Source: Parvularcula sp964219355 (GTDB lineage Bacteria; Pseudomonadota; Alphaproteobacteria; Caulobacterales; Parvularculaceae). Taken from it: a stretch of DNA of 64,000 bases. Under the pieces are notes generated by a model that had not been told where the DNA came from, ran no database searches, and saw only the letters and a list, made by a program, of their open reading frames with translations. How positions within the stretch are numbered: position 1 is the first letter of the stretch; the number at the start of each line of letters is the position of its first letter. A program made the translations under genes and the position numbers. Positions 43,048-51,661 of this stretch are shown in pieces. Where the stretch lies: positions 62,001-126,000 of the forward strand of contig CAXPOZ010000005.1 in assembly GCA_964219355.1 (NCBI GenBank), written 5' to 3'.

Positions 43048-44337
43048 TCACTTTGTGCGCGTCAGGCGGGTAATTGCGAAACCATCCGTTCCGGTTGTGG
43101 CCGGCGACAGCCGTAACGTGCCCTCTATCCCGCTTTTCGGCAGGGTTTCGAGACCGTTGACGAGCCCCGTCTCAATCATAGCATCACGTGCGGATGAGAC
43201 CATAAATTGCTGATTCTGTTGCCAGAATGCCGCGATCCGGTCCTCGTTTTCCTCCGCAAAGAGCGAGCAGGTGACATAGATGAGCTGGCCGCCCGGCTTC
43301 ACATATTCGGCCGCAGCGGTGAGCACCTGGTCTTGCTCTTCCATGCGTTTTTCGAGCTGGGGCCGGGAAAGCCGCCATTTTGTGTCAGGCTTTCGCCGCC
43401 AAGTGCCCGAACCCGAGCATGGCGCATCGACGAAAACGACATCCATCTTGCCCTTGAGCGCGGTGAGCTTCTGCTCCCCCTCAAGGGGACTGATGACCTG
43501 AAGGTTGCGCACCCCGGCCCGGCGGGCACGGTCGAAGATCGGCGCGAGGCGACGCGCCTCGATGTCATAGGCGTGGATCTGGCCGTAATTCTTCATAAGC
43601 GCCGCAAGGGCGAGCGTCTTGCCTCCGCCCCCGGCGCAGAAATCGAGCACCTGCGCGCCCTCGACACTGCCGGCAGCAAGCGCGGCCAGCTGGGAGCCCT
43701 CATCCTGCACCTCGACCCAGCCCTTCTGGAAGGCGGGGTGGATGTCGATGGCGGGGCCACGAGATTCCGCAGACGGCGCGGGAATACGCAGGCCCGTGAA
43801 GGTCCGGGCCGAGAGCACCGCTTTTTCCGGTGAGAGCGCTTTGAGCGCGCGGTCAGTATCGGATTTGAGCGTGTTGACGCGAAGATCGATGGGCGCGCGC
43901 TGGCTGGCGGCGGCGATCTCCGCTGAAAGATCAGGCATCACCCGCTCAAGCAGTTCCCGCGTGAAATCGGGGACGTCACGGAAATTGGTTTCAAGCGAGA
44001 ATGGCGGCTCCTCAAGAACAGCCTTGCGGGCATTCGACAGAGCGCCGGGGCCGTGCGGTTCCTCCGCATACGCCTCGATGATCCGCTCCTTGGGCCAGTC
44101 CCACATGTGATGAAGGGCGAGCGCAACGGCGCCGCGTAAGTTCCCGCCCGCGGCAAGCAGGCTGCCCTTTCGGCGCAAGAAATCGAGCGCAAGGCCAGAG
44201 ATAAAGGCGCGGTCCTTTGCACCGGCATAACGCGCACCGCGCGACCAGTCGGCGATACAGACCTTGAGCGGCACGCGGCGCGTCTCGAAGTCGTCCAGAA
44301 TCTCGATGGCTGCCGCGATACGGCCCCCGTCACGCAT
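43048..44337 (-). CDS. rsmB: RsmB-family RNA (cytosine-5) methyltransferase
   Basis: The 429-residue protein has an N-terminal NusB-like helical domain (about 1-130) and a C-terminal SAM methyltransferase (about 200-425). SAM motifs are VLDFCAGGGGKTLALAALM and the PCSGSGTWRRKPDTKW block with the first catalytic cysteine (DAPCSG). The second cysteine is in IYVTCSLFAEENED. It methylates C5 of a cytosine in 16S rRNA, C967 if it is a true RsmB. The ATG at 44337 is chosen. Genes ppx, rlmE and guaB lie upstream on the same strand. Confidence 0.85.
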   Translation of the reverse strand: MRDGGRIAAAIEILDDFETRRVPLKVCIADWSRGARYAGAKDRAFISGLALDFLRRKGSLLAAGGNLRGAVALALHHMWDWPKERIIEAYAEEPHGPGALSNARKAVLEEPPFSLETNFRDVPDFTRELLERVMPDLSAEIAAASQRAPIDLRVNTLKSDTDRALKALSPEKAVLSARTFTGLRIPAPSAESRGPAIDIHPAFQKGWVEVQDEGSQLAALAAGSVEGAQVLDFCAGGGGKTLALAALMKNYGQIHAYDIEARRLAPIFDRARRAGVRNLQVISPLEGEQKLTALKGKMDVVFVDAPCSGSGTWRRKPDTKWRLSRPQLEKRMEEQDQVLTAAAEYVKPGGQLIYVTCSLFAEENEDRIAAFWQQNQQFMVSSARDAMIETGLVNGLETLPKSGIEGTLRLSPATTGTDGFAITRLTRTK

Positions 44338-44443
44338 GATCACTCACCTAATGGCTGGGCCCCAAGGCCCGAAAAAAGCGCGTTCAAGCAGGTTTGCACG
44401 ACGGACGGAAGCAAAAGCTCTGGCATGGTTGTTGGAGTTGCCG

Positions 44444-44573
44444 TCCCCTCTCCCCGGGAAAGGAGAGAGGGACTGGGTGAGGGGTTCATGGAACAGCGCA
44501 ACGCTGCATCAAACCCTCACCCGAAACCCGTCAAGCGGGTTTAGACCTCTCCCTTGTTCAAGGGAGAGGTAGT
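44444..44573. repeat. Composite hairpin repeat between the radical SAM gene and rsmB
   Basis: Contains AAACCCG/CGGGTTT (44524-44542), the very strong ACCTCTCCCTTG/CAAGGGAGAGGT (44545-44570, 12-bp stem, 2-base loop) and an outer pair GGGTGAGGGGTT / AACCCTCACCC (44475-44486 and 44512-44522). The building blocks match the larger element at 51662-51814, so both belong to one family. It follows the radical SAM gene and may stop its transcription. Confidence 0.65.
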
Positions 44574-44595
44574 CCAGCTCAAACATCTGTCTTGC

Positions 44596-45534
44596 TTAAG
44601 AACAGCTTGACCCGCCGAGGACGCAGAAAGTCGCGCACCAGGGGTGGTTGAGGGAAACCGGCTTTGAGGCTTCCTTCAGGGTCCGGCCCATCTCGAAACG
44701 CTCATCATAGGCGAGCAGCGTGCAGGAAAGGACGACCGGTTCCTCTGCACCTTTACGGTGCACGACCATGCGGGAATTGGCGCACATGATGTCGGAGGGT
44801 TTCTTGTTCAGAATACCCCAGCAGGCGGTCGTGATTTCCGGCGGATCGTCATTGGGCCGCATCTCAGCGAACAGAACGAGCTTTTTGGTGTCCGCGACAT
44901 CAAGATCGACCCCGACAGATTTCATGGTCTGCCGGTAGCCTTCGCGCGCCTCGGCCTCATCTTCGCCGAAGATCGTCCGCCCAGCGATGGCCAGATCAAA
45001 GCCCTGCTCGCCGATCCATTTGATACCTTCCATGGCGCGCGCAAAGCTGCCCTCGCCGCGCTCCTCGTCATGGAGTTCTTCCGTGTAATGATCCATACTG
45101 ACGCGCAAGGTGAGGCGATCCCGGCGCTCGCCGGTGATGGCCTGCAGACCCGCCATGACGCGCGGGCGCATCATCGGCTTCATCGCATTGGTCAGGACCA
45201 GCACCTCAAAGCCGCGGTCAAGCGCAGCATTGATGATGTCGAGCATGTCGGAGTTCATGAAGGGCTCGCCGCCCGTGATCCCGATCTCCCGCGTGCCCAT
45301 CTCCTTTGCCTCATCAAGATAAGGCAAAGCATGATCAAAGCTCAGATAGATGAGCCGATCATTCGTGGGCGTACTTTCAATATAGCAGTGCTCGCAGGCG
45401 ATATTGCAGAGCGTGCCGGAATTGAGCCACAGGGTGTCGAGCCCCGTCATCGGCACCCAGGCCCGCTTCTCCCCTTTCGCTGTCGTATGGGGATGGTCGA
45501 ACTTGGCCGCCGGATGGGTGCTGCCGTCTGCCAT
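44596..45534 (-). CDS. Radical SAM enzyme linked to arsenite methyltransferase
   Basis: The 312-residue protein has a canonical radical SAM motif CNIACEHC (C43, C47, C50), GGEP for SAM binding (88-91), and a TIM-barrel body. The C-terminal third has six more cysteines: C238 (TACWG), C251 (IMCANS), C271 (LSCTL), C300 and C304 (WCATFC) and C311 (GSSCS). This layout suggests a second FeS cluster, as in SPASM or Twitch enzymes. It starts 6 bases after the arsM stop, which implies a joint role in arsenic metabolism. It differs in motif spacing from the known ArsS family and its product is unknown. Confidence 0.85.
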   Translation of the reverse strand: MADGSTHPAAKFDHPHTTAKGEKRAWVPMTGLDTLWLNSGTLCNIACEHCYIESTPTNDRLIYLSFDHALPYLDEAKEMGTREIGITGGEPFMNSDMLDIINAALDRGFEVLVLTNAMKPMMRPRVMAGLQAITGERRDRLTLRVSMDHYTEELHDEERGEGSFARAMEGIKWIGEQGFDLAIAGRTIFGEDEAEAREGYRQTMKSVGVDLDVADTKKLVLFAEMRPNDDPPEITTACWGILNKKPSDIMCANSRMVVHRKGAEEPVVLSCTLLAYDERFEMGRTLKEASKPVSLNHPWCATFCVLGGSSCS

Positions 45535-45540
45535 GATCGA

Positions 45541-46452
45541 TCAGGCCGGCTTGACCGCGTAGACTTTTACCGACGCGGCATAGTCATTGAGATCATAGGA
45601 CTTCATCGTCTCGCGCAGGGAATCGTGAACATCGGTGCCTTTTGCAGCGGGTTCTGATGGTCCGCAGCAGGAGGACGCCGCAGGCTCCGGATCTTTCGGG
45701 CCACAGCAGGACGAGGCTACCGGTTCCGCCGCGACCGGCGAGCAACAAGCCGACTGGCCATCAACTTCGCCATAGGCGTTGAGGTCCACCTGCGCATCGA
45801 CAACCTTGATGTCGTTGAACCCGGCGGCATTCATACCAGCGAGGAATTCGTCAGACGTGATCGCCCCGGCAATGCAGCCGACATAGGCGTCGACGCTTTC
45901 TTTCAGCTCGTCGGGCAGTTCTTTTTTGAGCGCAATATCGCTGATCGCGACCCGGCCACCCGGCTTCAGCACCCGGAACATTTCCTTGAAGGCCGTTTCC
46001 TTGCTGGTCGTCAGGTTGATCACGCAGTTCGAGATGATGCAGTCGACCGAGCCCGCGTCGATCGGCATGTCCTCGATATCGCCGAGGACGAATTCAGCAT
46101 TGGTGATGCCGGTCTTCTCAGCATTCTTGCGCGCAAGGTTGATCATGTCCTCGGTCATGTCGAGGCCGATGGCCTTGCCCGTCGCGCCCACGGCTTTGGC
46201 CGCAAGGAAGACATCGATGCCGCCACCGGAGCCAAGATCGAGGACGACCTCGCCCTCGCGCAGATTGGCGAGCGCTGTCGGGTTCCCGCAGGAAAGTCCG
46301 AGGTTCGAGCCTTCAGGGATCGCCGCCAACTCTTCTTCGCTATAGCCAAAGGCGGCAGCGACACGCGCCGTTCCTTCTGCATCCGCGACATCCGCGCCGC
46401 GAGCGGTTGCGCCATATAGATCTTTGACGGCTGATTTGAGCTGTTCGGACAT
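45541..46452 (-). CDS. arsM: Arsenite S-adenosylmethionine methyltransferase with Cys-Cys repeats
   Basis: The 303-residue enzyme methylates As(III) stepwise using SAM. The SAM site is VLDLGSGGGIDVF (about 70-82). The arsenic-binding cysteines of the family are present: C55 (LSCGNP), C143 (SNCVINL) and C193 (YVGCIAGA). Between the methyltransferase core and the final beta-strand is a stretch (about 235-270) with three CC pairs (236-237, 249-250, 262-263) in Pro/Ala/Ser-rich repeats. These could bind extra As(III). It has a 111-bp leader after guaB with an inverted repeat. No arsR is nearby. Confidence 0.93.
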   Translation of the reverse strand: MSEQLKSAVKDLYGATARGADVADAEGTARVAAAFGYSEEELAAIPEGSNLGLSCGNPTALANLREGEVVLDLGSGGGIDVFLAAKAVGATGKAIGLDMTEDMINLARKNAEKTGITNAEFVLGDIEDMPIDAGSVDCIISNCVINLTTSKETAFKEMFRVLKPGGRVAISDIALKKELPDELKESVDAYVGCIAGAITSDEFLAGMNAAGFNDIKVVDAQVDLNAYGEVDGQSACCSPVAAEPVASSCCGPKDPEPAASSCCGPSEPAAKGTDVHDSLRETMKSYDLNDYAASVKVYAVKPA

Positions 46453-46463
46453 GCTTTCCCCTT

Positions 46464-46486
46464 CAGGATACTCTTCCCTGATCCTG
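46464..46486. promoter_or_regulatory. Inverted repeat just upstream of arsM
   Basis: CAGGAT (46464-46469) and ATCCTG (46481-46486) flank 11 bases, 12 bases upstream of the arsM start. The repeat overlaps the likely promoter or leader. It might be an operator, but no regulator gene lies near it. Confidence 0.35.
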
Positions 46487-46563
46487 TTCGATGTTTACGA
46501 CGCGTTGGTTACGCTGTCACCGACAGAAAAATTGCTACCACAGTCATGGAAACTTCCGCCGCC

Positions 46564-48039
46564 TCAGCTCGGCGACGGATAGTTCGGTGCTTCCCGAGTA
46601 ATCGAAACGTCGTGAACGTGGCTTTCGCGGAGACCCGCATTGGTGATGCGGACGAATTTCGCGCGTTCGCGCATCTGCGGCAGTGTCGGCGCGCCGACAT
46701 AGCCCATGGAGGCGCGGACGCCGCCGACAAGCTGGTGCAGGATCGGCGCAATCGGCCCCTTATAGGCAACCCGGCCTTCAATCCCTTCGGGCACGAGCTT
46801 CATCTGCTCTTTGACGTCGGCCTGGAAGTAGCGGTCGGCAGAGCCGCGCGCCATGGCGCCAGTCGAACCCATGCCGCGATAGGATTTGTACGAACGGCCC
46901 TGGAAGAGGAAGACCTCACCAGGGGCTTCATCGGTCCCGGCCAGCAAGCTGCCAATCATCACAGAGGACGCACCAGCGGCGAGTGCTTTTGCCATGTCGC
47001 CTGAATATTTGATGCCGCCATCGGCGATGACAGGCACGCCTTCTTCATCCGCGCCCCGGACCGAGTCGATGATCGCGGTGAGCTGCGGCACTCCGACGCC
47101 TGCAACAATCCGTGTGGTGCAGATCGAGCCCGGCCCGATGCCAGTCTTGATCGCATCCGCCCCGGCGATGGCGAGAGCCTTTGCAGCTTCATAGGTGGCC
47201 ACATTCCCGGCGATGACCTGCGTTGCGTTGCTCATCTTCTTCACGCGAGTGACCTGTTCGGCGACAGAGGCCGAATGGCCGTGCGCCGTGTCGATGACGA
47301 GGACGTCAACGCCCGCATCGACCAGCGCCTCGCAGCGCTCAAAGCCTGAATCCCCGACGGTCGAGGCGGCCGCGACGCGCAGGCGCCCTTCCCCATCCTT
47401 GACGGCGAGCGGGTAGCGCTCTGACTTCATCATGTCCTTGACGGTGATGAGGCCGATGCAGCGGTAATCCGCATCAACGACGATGACCCGCTCGATGCGG
47501 CGGCGATGGACGATCTCACGGACCTCTTCCTGACTGACCCCTTGCGGGACGACAGCCAAATCATTGGAGGTCATCAGCTCACGGACGGGCTGGTCGGGAT
47601 TGGTGGTAAAGCGCATGTCGCGGTTGGTGAGGATACCGACAAGCTTGCCCACCCCTGCTTCGTCAGGGTTCTCGACCACGGGGAAGCCGGAGATATTCCG
47701 TGCATCCATGATTGCCTTGGCTTCACCGACGGTCGCGTCCGGCGTCAGCGTCAGCGGGTTCACGACCATGCCGCTTTCATAGCGTTTGACGCGGCGGACA
47801 TGTTCGGCCTGTTCCTCGATCGAGAGGTTGCGGTGGATGACCCCGATGCCGCCATTCTGGGCCATGGCAATCGCCATCTCGGCCTCGGTCACCGTGTCCA
47901 TGGCGGAGGACATGATCGGAATGTTCAGGTTGATCTCACGGGTCAGCCGCGTCTTCACATCGACCTGGCTCGGGATGACTTCCGAAGGGCCGGGCTCAAG
48001 GAGGACATCGTCAAAAGTAAGGGCATCACGGATGTTCAT
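46564..48039 (-). CDS. guaB: IMP dehydrogenase
   Basis: The 491-residue enzyme oxidises IMP to XMP, the committed step in guanine nucleotide synthesis. It begins with the TIM-barrel block DALTFDDVLLEPGPSEV. Paired CBS domains follow (about 95-205), then DTAHGHSASV and the catalytic loop IGPGSICTTRIVAGVG with the nucleophilic cysteine near residue 308. The C-terminal part has YRGMGSTGAMARGSADRYF. It begins 18 bases after DUF2855 on the same strand. Confidence 0.96.
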   Translation of the reverse strand: MNIRDALTFDDVLLEPGPSEVIPSQVDVKTRLTREINLNIPIMSSAMDTVTEAEMAIAMAQNGGIGVIHRNLSIEEQAEHVRRVKRYESGMVVNPLTLTPDATVGEAKAIMDARNISGFPVVENPDEAGVGKLVGILTNRDMRFTTNPDQPVRELMTSNDLAVVPQGVSQEEVREIVHRRRIERVIVVDADYRCIGLITVKDMMKSERYPLAVKDGEGRLRVAAASTVGDSGFERCEALVDAGVDVLVIDTAHGHSASVAEQVTRVKKMSNATQVIAGNVATYEAAKALAIAGADAIKTGIGPGSICTTRIVAGVGVPQLTAIIDSVRGADEEGVPVIADGGIKYSGDMAKALAAGASSVMIGSLLAGTDEAPGEVFLFQGRSYKSYRGMGSTGAMARGSADRYFQADVKEQMKLVPEGIEGRVAYKGPIAPILHQLVGGVRASMGYVGAPTLPQMRERAKFVRITNAGLRESHVHDVSITREAPNYPSPS

Positions 48040-48057
48040 GCGGGGGGCCTCCTTTTC

Positions 48058-49155
48058 CTATTCGCAGATATGATCAAATTGCAGAATGCCGCCATGGTCG
48101 GGCGCAATGCGCCCCTCACGGACGGTATTGTAGAGTTTTTCGATAGCGCCCCGGTCGGCGGCACGGTCGAGTTCCATCCAGCCGGCGGCCTGTTTCGTCA
48201 CATCGACCATCGCTGAGCGCATATCGGTGATGAATTTGCCGTCGGTTTCTTTAAGGCGCTGGTCCATATAGGTCGGCAGGAAGAAGACTTCCGAGCGCTC
48301 GGCTATCACGCCATCGATGCGCCGCTGGGCCTGCGCGTGGCTCGCGCCAACGACCGTATGGTGGAGCATGTCATCGCCAAGATGCTGGTGCACATTCGCC
48401 GTGACCACGCCGTTCCCGGCAAAATCGAGGATCAGATGGCCGCGGCCTTTTTCAAGCGACGTATAATCATCATAGGTGATGACTTCGTCATAGACGCCAA
48501 TCTTTTCGACCACGGATTTGTTACGCTCGGACGTCATGCCGACGAGCTTGCCCGTGACACCCATCGATTTCAGATAGATCGCTGTTGAGAGCGAGGTCTT
48601 GGAGGACGCCGACAGGCAGACAATGACATCCGCCCCCTGATAATCACTGCGACTGACCCATTCGGCCAGGCCGTAAGCGGTCGAGGCGAGGGGCGCAAAA
48701 AGCGAATGATGCGGCTCCATCTCGCGGGCGTAATTGGGATCGACGGCGAGACGCTCATAATAATTGTAGGGGCCCGGCAGGCCCTGACGATGAGCGGCGC
48801 CATCGGTGAATTTATGCGGTGCGACCTTCACCGGGGTGACGGTCAGATGGCTGCCCATCGGGAAATAGCCATAGATCCGTTCACCGACTTCCAATCCTTC
48901 GGCGCGGCTTTCGACGACATCGGCAAAGCCCCAGACCGGCAGGCAGCCCCAGCCGTCTTCCTCAACGGGGAAGAAGCGCCAATAGCCATATTGCTCACCG
49001 ACAATGCCGTAGGTGATGTTGTTTGAGGTGAAGGACGCGGTCGACAGGGCCAGCCGAACCTCGCCGTCTTCGAGTGGCGGCAGTGCGCCTTCGACCCAGC
49101 GGGTTTTCGTGAAATCGTCCTTGAAGACTTCGAACCGGCACCATTGATCAGTCAT
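48058..49155 (-). CDS. DUF2855 family protein
   Basis: The product is 365 residues from the ATG at 49155; a longer reading has an unlikely N-terminus. It is distantly built like medium-chain dehydrogenases: a GroES-like start (about 1-130, EDGEVRLALSTASFTSNNITY, GYFPMGSHLTVTP), then a Rossmann-like part (ADVIVCLSASSKTSLSTAIY, GMTSERNKSVVEKIGVYDEV). It lacks a recognisable zinc site. DUF2855 proteins have no established reaction. It overlaps rlmE by 8 bases and precedes guaB by 18 bases, so it belongs to the same operon. Confidence 0.85.
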   Translation of the reverse strand: MTDQWCRFEVFKDDFTKTRWVEGALPPLEDGEVRLALSTASFTSNNITYGIVGEQYGYWRFFPVEEDGWGCLPVWGFADVVESRAEGLEVGERIYGYFPMGSHLTVTPVKVAPHKFTDGAAHRQGLPGPYNYYERLAVDPNYAREMEPHHSLFAPLASTAYGLAEWVSRSDYQGADVIVCLSASSKTSLSTAIYLKSMGVTGKLVGMTSERNKSVVEKIGVYDEVITYDDYTSLEKGRGHLILDFAGNGVVTANVHQHLGDDMLHHTVVGASHAQAQRRIDGVIAERSEVFFLPTYMDQRLKETDGKFITDMRSAMVDVTKQAAGWMELDRAADRGAIEKLYNTVREGRIAPDHGGILQFDHICE

Positions 49156-49948
49156 CGGACCCTCCCCTGAACCCCTGCGCCACGACATACATCTCCGCCG
49201 AATCCGCGCGGGACGCTTTCGGCTTGGCGTGGGAGACTTTCGAAAAATTTTTCTTCAGCCGGTCGAGCAGGGATTTCTCGCTGCCCCCCTGCAGGACCTT
49301 GGCGATGTAGACGCCGCCGGGCGCGAGCACGTCCTCGGCAAAATCGAGCGCGGACTCGGCGAGCGAGATGATACGCATATGGTCCGTGTTCTTATGACCG
49401 GTTGTCGGGGCGGCCATGTCGGACATCACGATATCGGCCTGCCCGCCCAACTTTTCTTTCAGGACGTCCGGCGTGTCTTCATCGAGGAAGTCTTTTTGTA
49501 AGAGTTCCACCCCGTCGAGGGCCGGCATGTCGAGATAGTCGATTCCGATGACCAGCCCGCCGGGCAGCACCTTGCGGCCCGCGACCTGAGACCAGCCGCC
49601 GGGCGCAGCGCCAAGATCGACGACGCGGGCGCCGGGTTTGAGAAGGCCGTATTTCTCATCCAGCTCGATCAGCTTGTAGGCCGCGCGGCTGCGATAGCCC
49701 TCTGCCTTTGCTCGAGCGACAAAGGGGTCGTTGAGCTGGCGTTTCAGCCACAGGGTCGAGGAGAGCTTGCGCCCACGGGCGGTCTTGACCTTGGCGGTCA
49801 GTTCACGCGCGGCGCGCTGGTCGGCATCTGTGGTCGGGGATTTCTTGAGGCCGCGCTTTTCCGGTTCGGCGCCCAGCGCCGTCTTCGCCAGATTGGTCCG
49901 GCACTTTTTACCCTTTTTGGGCGGTTTTGAAGAAAAGCGGTCAGCCAT
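49148..49948 (-). CDS. rlmE: 23S rRNA (uridine-2'-O) methyltransferase RlmE
   Basis: The 266-residue protein has a basic N-terminal extension (about 1-55) and the FtsJ/RrmJ fold. The SAM site is VVDLGAAPGGWSQVAG (about 108-123). Catalytic residues are in RSRAAYKLIELDEKYGL (Lys), VMSDMAAPTTGH (Asp) and YIAKVLQGGSEK (Lys). RlmE methylates U2552 in the A-loop of 23S rRNA during late 50S assembly. It lies 30 bases downstream of the ppx/gppA gene. Confidence 0.92.
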   Translation of the reverse strand: MADRFSSKPPKKGKKCRTNLAKTALGAEPEKRGLKKSPTTDADQRAARELTAKVKTARGRKLSSTLWLKRQLNDPFVARAKAEGYRSRAAYKLIELDEKYGLLKPGARVVDLGAAPGGWSQVAGRKVLPGGLVIGIDYLDMPALDGVELLQKDFLDEDTPDVLKEKLGGQADIVMSDMAAPTTGHKNTDHMRIISLAESALDFAEDVLAPGGVYIAKVLQGGSEKSLLDRLKKNFSKVSHAKPKASRADSAEMYVVAQGFRGGSDD

Positions 49949-49978
49949 ATTGGCTGATGCAATAGTGCGAAGGCGCCG

Positions 49979-51007
49979 TCAAGCCACGCTGTTGGCGTTG
50001 CGCCATTTGGCAATCAGATCGAGGAGCAGGCCCTCGCGCAGGCCCCTGTCGCCGACGCGGATGCGGTCGGTGGGCCAGGCACGAAGGATGCCTTCAAGGA
50101 TGGCGCAGCCGCCGACAACAAGGTCTGCCCGTTCCCGCCCGATGCAGGGGCTGAGCGCCCGGTCCTCGATATCCATCCGGCGCAGGAGTTCGGCCACACG
50201 CCGGGCTTCGTCCGCTCCCATCCACAGCCCATCAACCGCACGCCGGGAATAGGTATCGAGCCGCAGATGGACGCCCGCCATGCTAGTCACCGTGCCGGAG
50301 GTGCCAATCAGATGCGCCTCGCCCGCCGCGAAAGCAGCCTTGATATCATCAGGCACGTCGACCGCCTGAAGCAGCGACATCACCCGGCCCGCCAGCGTGT
50401 CATATTGCTCGGCGGTCAGCTCGACCTCGATATGGCTTTCGGCGACCGAGACGACACCCATGGGCAAGGACACCCAGGCGACAGTCTCAAAATCGGGGTT
50501 CCCCGTTCCGTTCGGATGAATACGCAGCCAGCTCAGCTCCGTTGAACCTCCGCCAATATCGAAGACAAGAACCGCTTTCGCCGCAGGATCGATGAGATCC
50601 GTGCAGCCTCTCACCGAGAGAGAGGCCTCTTCCTCGGCGGTCACAATGTCGAATTGCAGACCGGTTTCCTCAGCGATCCTCTTGAGAAACGTTTCGCCAT
50701 TGGCCGCCGCCCGGCAGGCTTCTGTCGCGATATTTCGCATCGACAGAACCTGCCTTGCTGCGATCTTGTCGGCACAGAGGTTCAGCGCCCCAATCGTGCG
50801 ATCCATCGCCGCCTCGGCCAGCTCCCCACTGCGGGTCAGACCTTCGCCCAGTCTTACGATCTGCGAGAAAGCATCAATGACGCGGAAACCCGCTTTCTGC
50901 GGCACAGCCACAAGAAGTCGGCAATTATTGGTTCCAAGATCGATCGCGGAAAAGGCCGGCGCCAGCTGCCGATTCGACAGGCCATGTGTCTTTGTAGGGG
51001 CAGTCAT
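49979..51007 (-). CDS. Ppx/GppA phosphatase family protein
   Basis: The 342-residue protein has the two ATPase-like motifs of the family: SAIDLGTNNCRLLVA near residue 19 and VFDIGGGSTELSWL near 145. The glutamate block is NIATEACRAA, and the C-terminal part contains GRERADLVVGGCAILEG. Members hydrolyse polyphosphate or pppGpp. The short form without the C-terminal extension is the usual alphaproteobacterial type. Position in front of rlmE is conserved in many of them. Confidence 0.9.
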   Translation of the reverse strand: MTAPTKTHGLSNRQLAPAFSAIDLGTNNCRLLVAVPQKAGFRVIDAFSQIVRLGEGLTRSGELAEAAMDRTIGALNLCADKIAARQVLSMRNIATEACRAAANGETFLKRIAEETGLQFDIVTAEEEASLSVRGCTDLIDPAAKAVLVFDIGGGSTELSWLRIHPNGTGNPDFETVAWVSLPMGVVSVAESHIEVELTAEQYDTLAGRVMSLLQAVDVPDDIKAAFAAGEAHLIGTSGTVTSMAGVHLRLDTYSRRAVDGLWMGADEARRVAELLRRMDIEDRALSPCIGRERADLVVGGCAILEGILRAWPTDRIRVGDRGLREGLLLDLIAKWRNANSVA

Positions 51008-51176
51008 GCGTGTCCCTTTATCTCCCCCTCGCCCGCCAGTTGTTCACAGACTAGGTAAATGACGGGTGCTACGGCAAGTCCTCACCATCTGCAATTTTCT
51101 GCTAATACTCTGTTGATGACTGACGTAAAAAAGACCAAACGAAGCAACCGGCAATGGCGCCGTCGGAGAAGCCTTG

Positions 51177-51638
51177 GTGAAACTCGACCAGATCGACCTG
51201 AAAATCCTTACCCACCTGCAGAGTAATGCCCGTATCACGAATGCGGAGCTGGCTGAACGGGTGGGCCTGTCCCCTACACCGTGCCTGAGACGGCTGAGGC
51301 GGCTGGAACGGGAAGGCATCATCAAGGGCTACCGAACGGATGTGGACCGCGATGTTCTCGGCCTACCCGTGACCGTGATCATCCTCGTCAAGCTCGACAA
51401 GGAAGACGAAGCCTCGCTGCGTGCCTTCGAGCAGGGCATCATCAACCGGCCGGAAGTCATGGAATGCCATCTCGTGACCGGCAAGTTCGACTATTTCATC
51501 CGTGTGGTGCTGCCGACCCTGACCGCCTATGAGACGTTCCTGTCGGAAACCCTTCTGCGGACGGATAATGTCGCCTCGATCGAGTCGAGCTTCACCCTGC
51601 GCGAAGTGACAAGGAAATCGATCCTGCCGATGCCGTGA
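51177..51638 (+). CDS. Lrp/AsnC family transcriptional regulator
   Basis: The product is 153 residues from a GTG at 51177 behind GGAGAAG; a TTG one codon earlier is also in frame. The N-terminal helix-turn-helix is intact (DQIDLKILTHLQSNARITNA, ELAERVGLSPTPCLRRLRRL). An RAM ligand-binding domain follows (about 65-150). It probably senses an amino acid. Its target is unknown. It does not flank an obvious amino-acid gene; glcB is convergent beyond a repeat element. Confidence 0.92.
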   Translation: MKLDQIDLKILTHLQSNARITNAELAERVGLSPTPCLRRLRRLEREGIIKGYRTDVDRDVLGLPVTVIILVKLDKEDEASLRAFEQGIINRPEVMECHLVTGKFDYFIRVVLPTLTAYETFLSETLLRTDNVASIESSFTLREVTRKSILPMP

Positions 51639-51661
51639 GGCCCGGAACAAGGTTTTATCCA

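Noticed and set aside
46520..46537. CTGTC/GACAG hairpin next to an A run after guaB
   Set aside because: For a guaB terminator the U tract would have to be on the other side, so the orientation is wrong.
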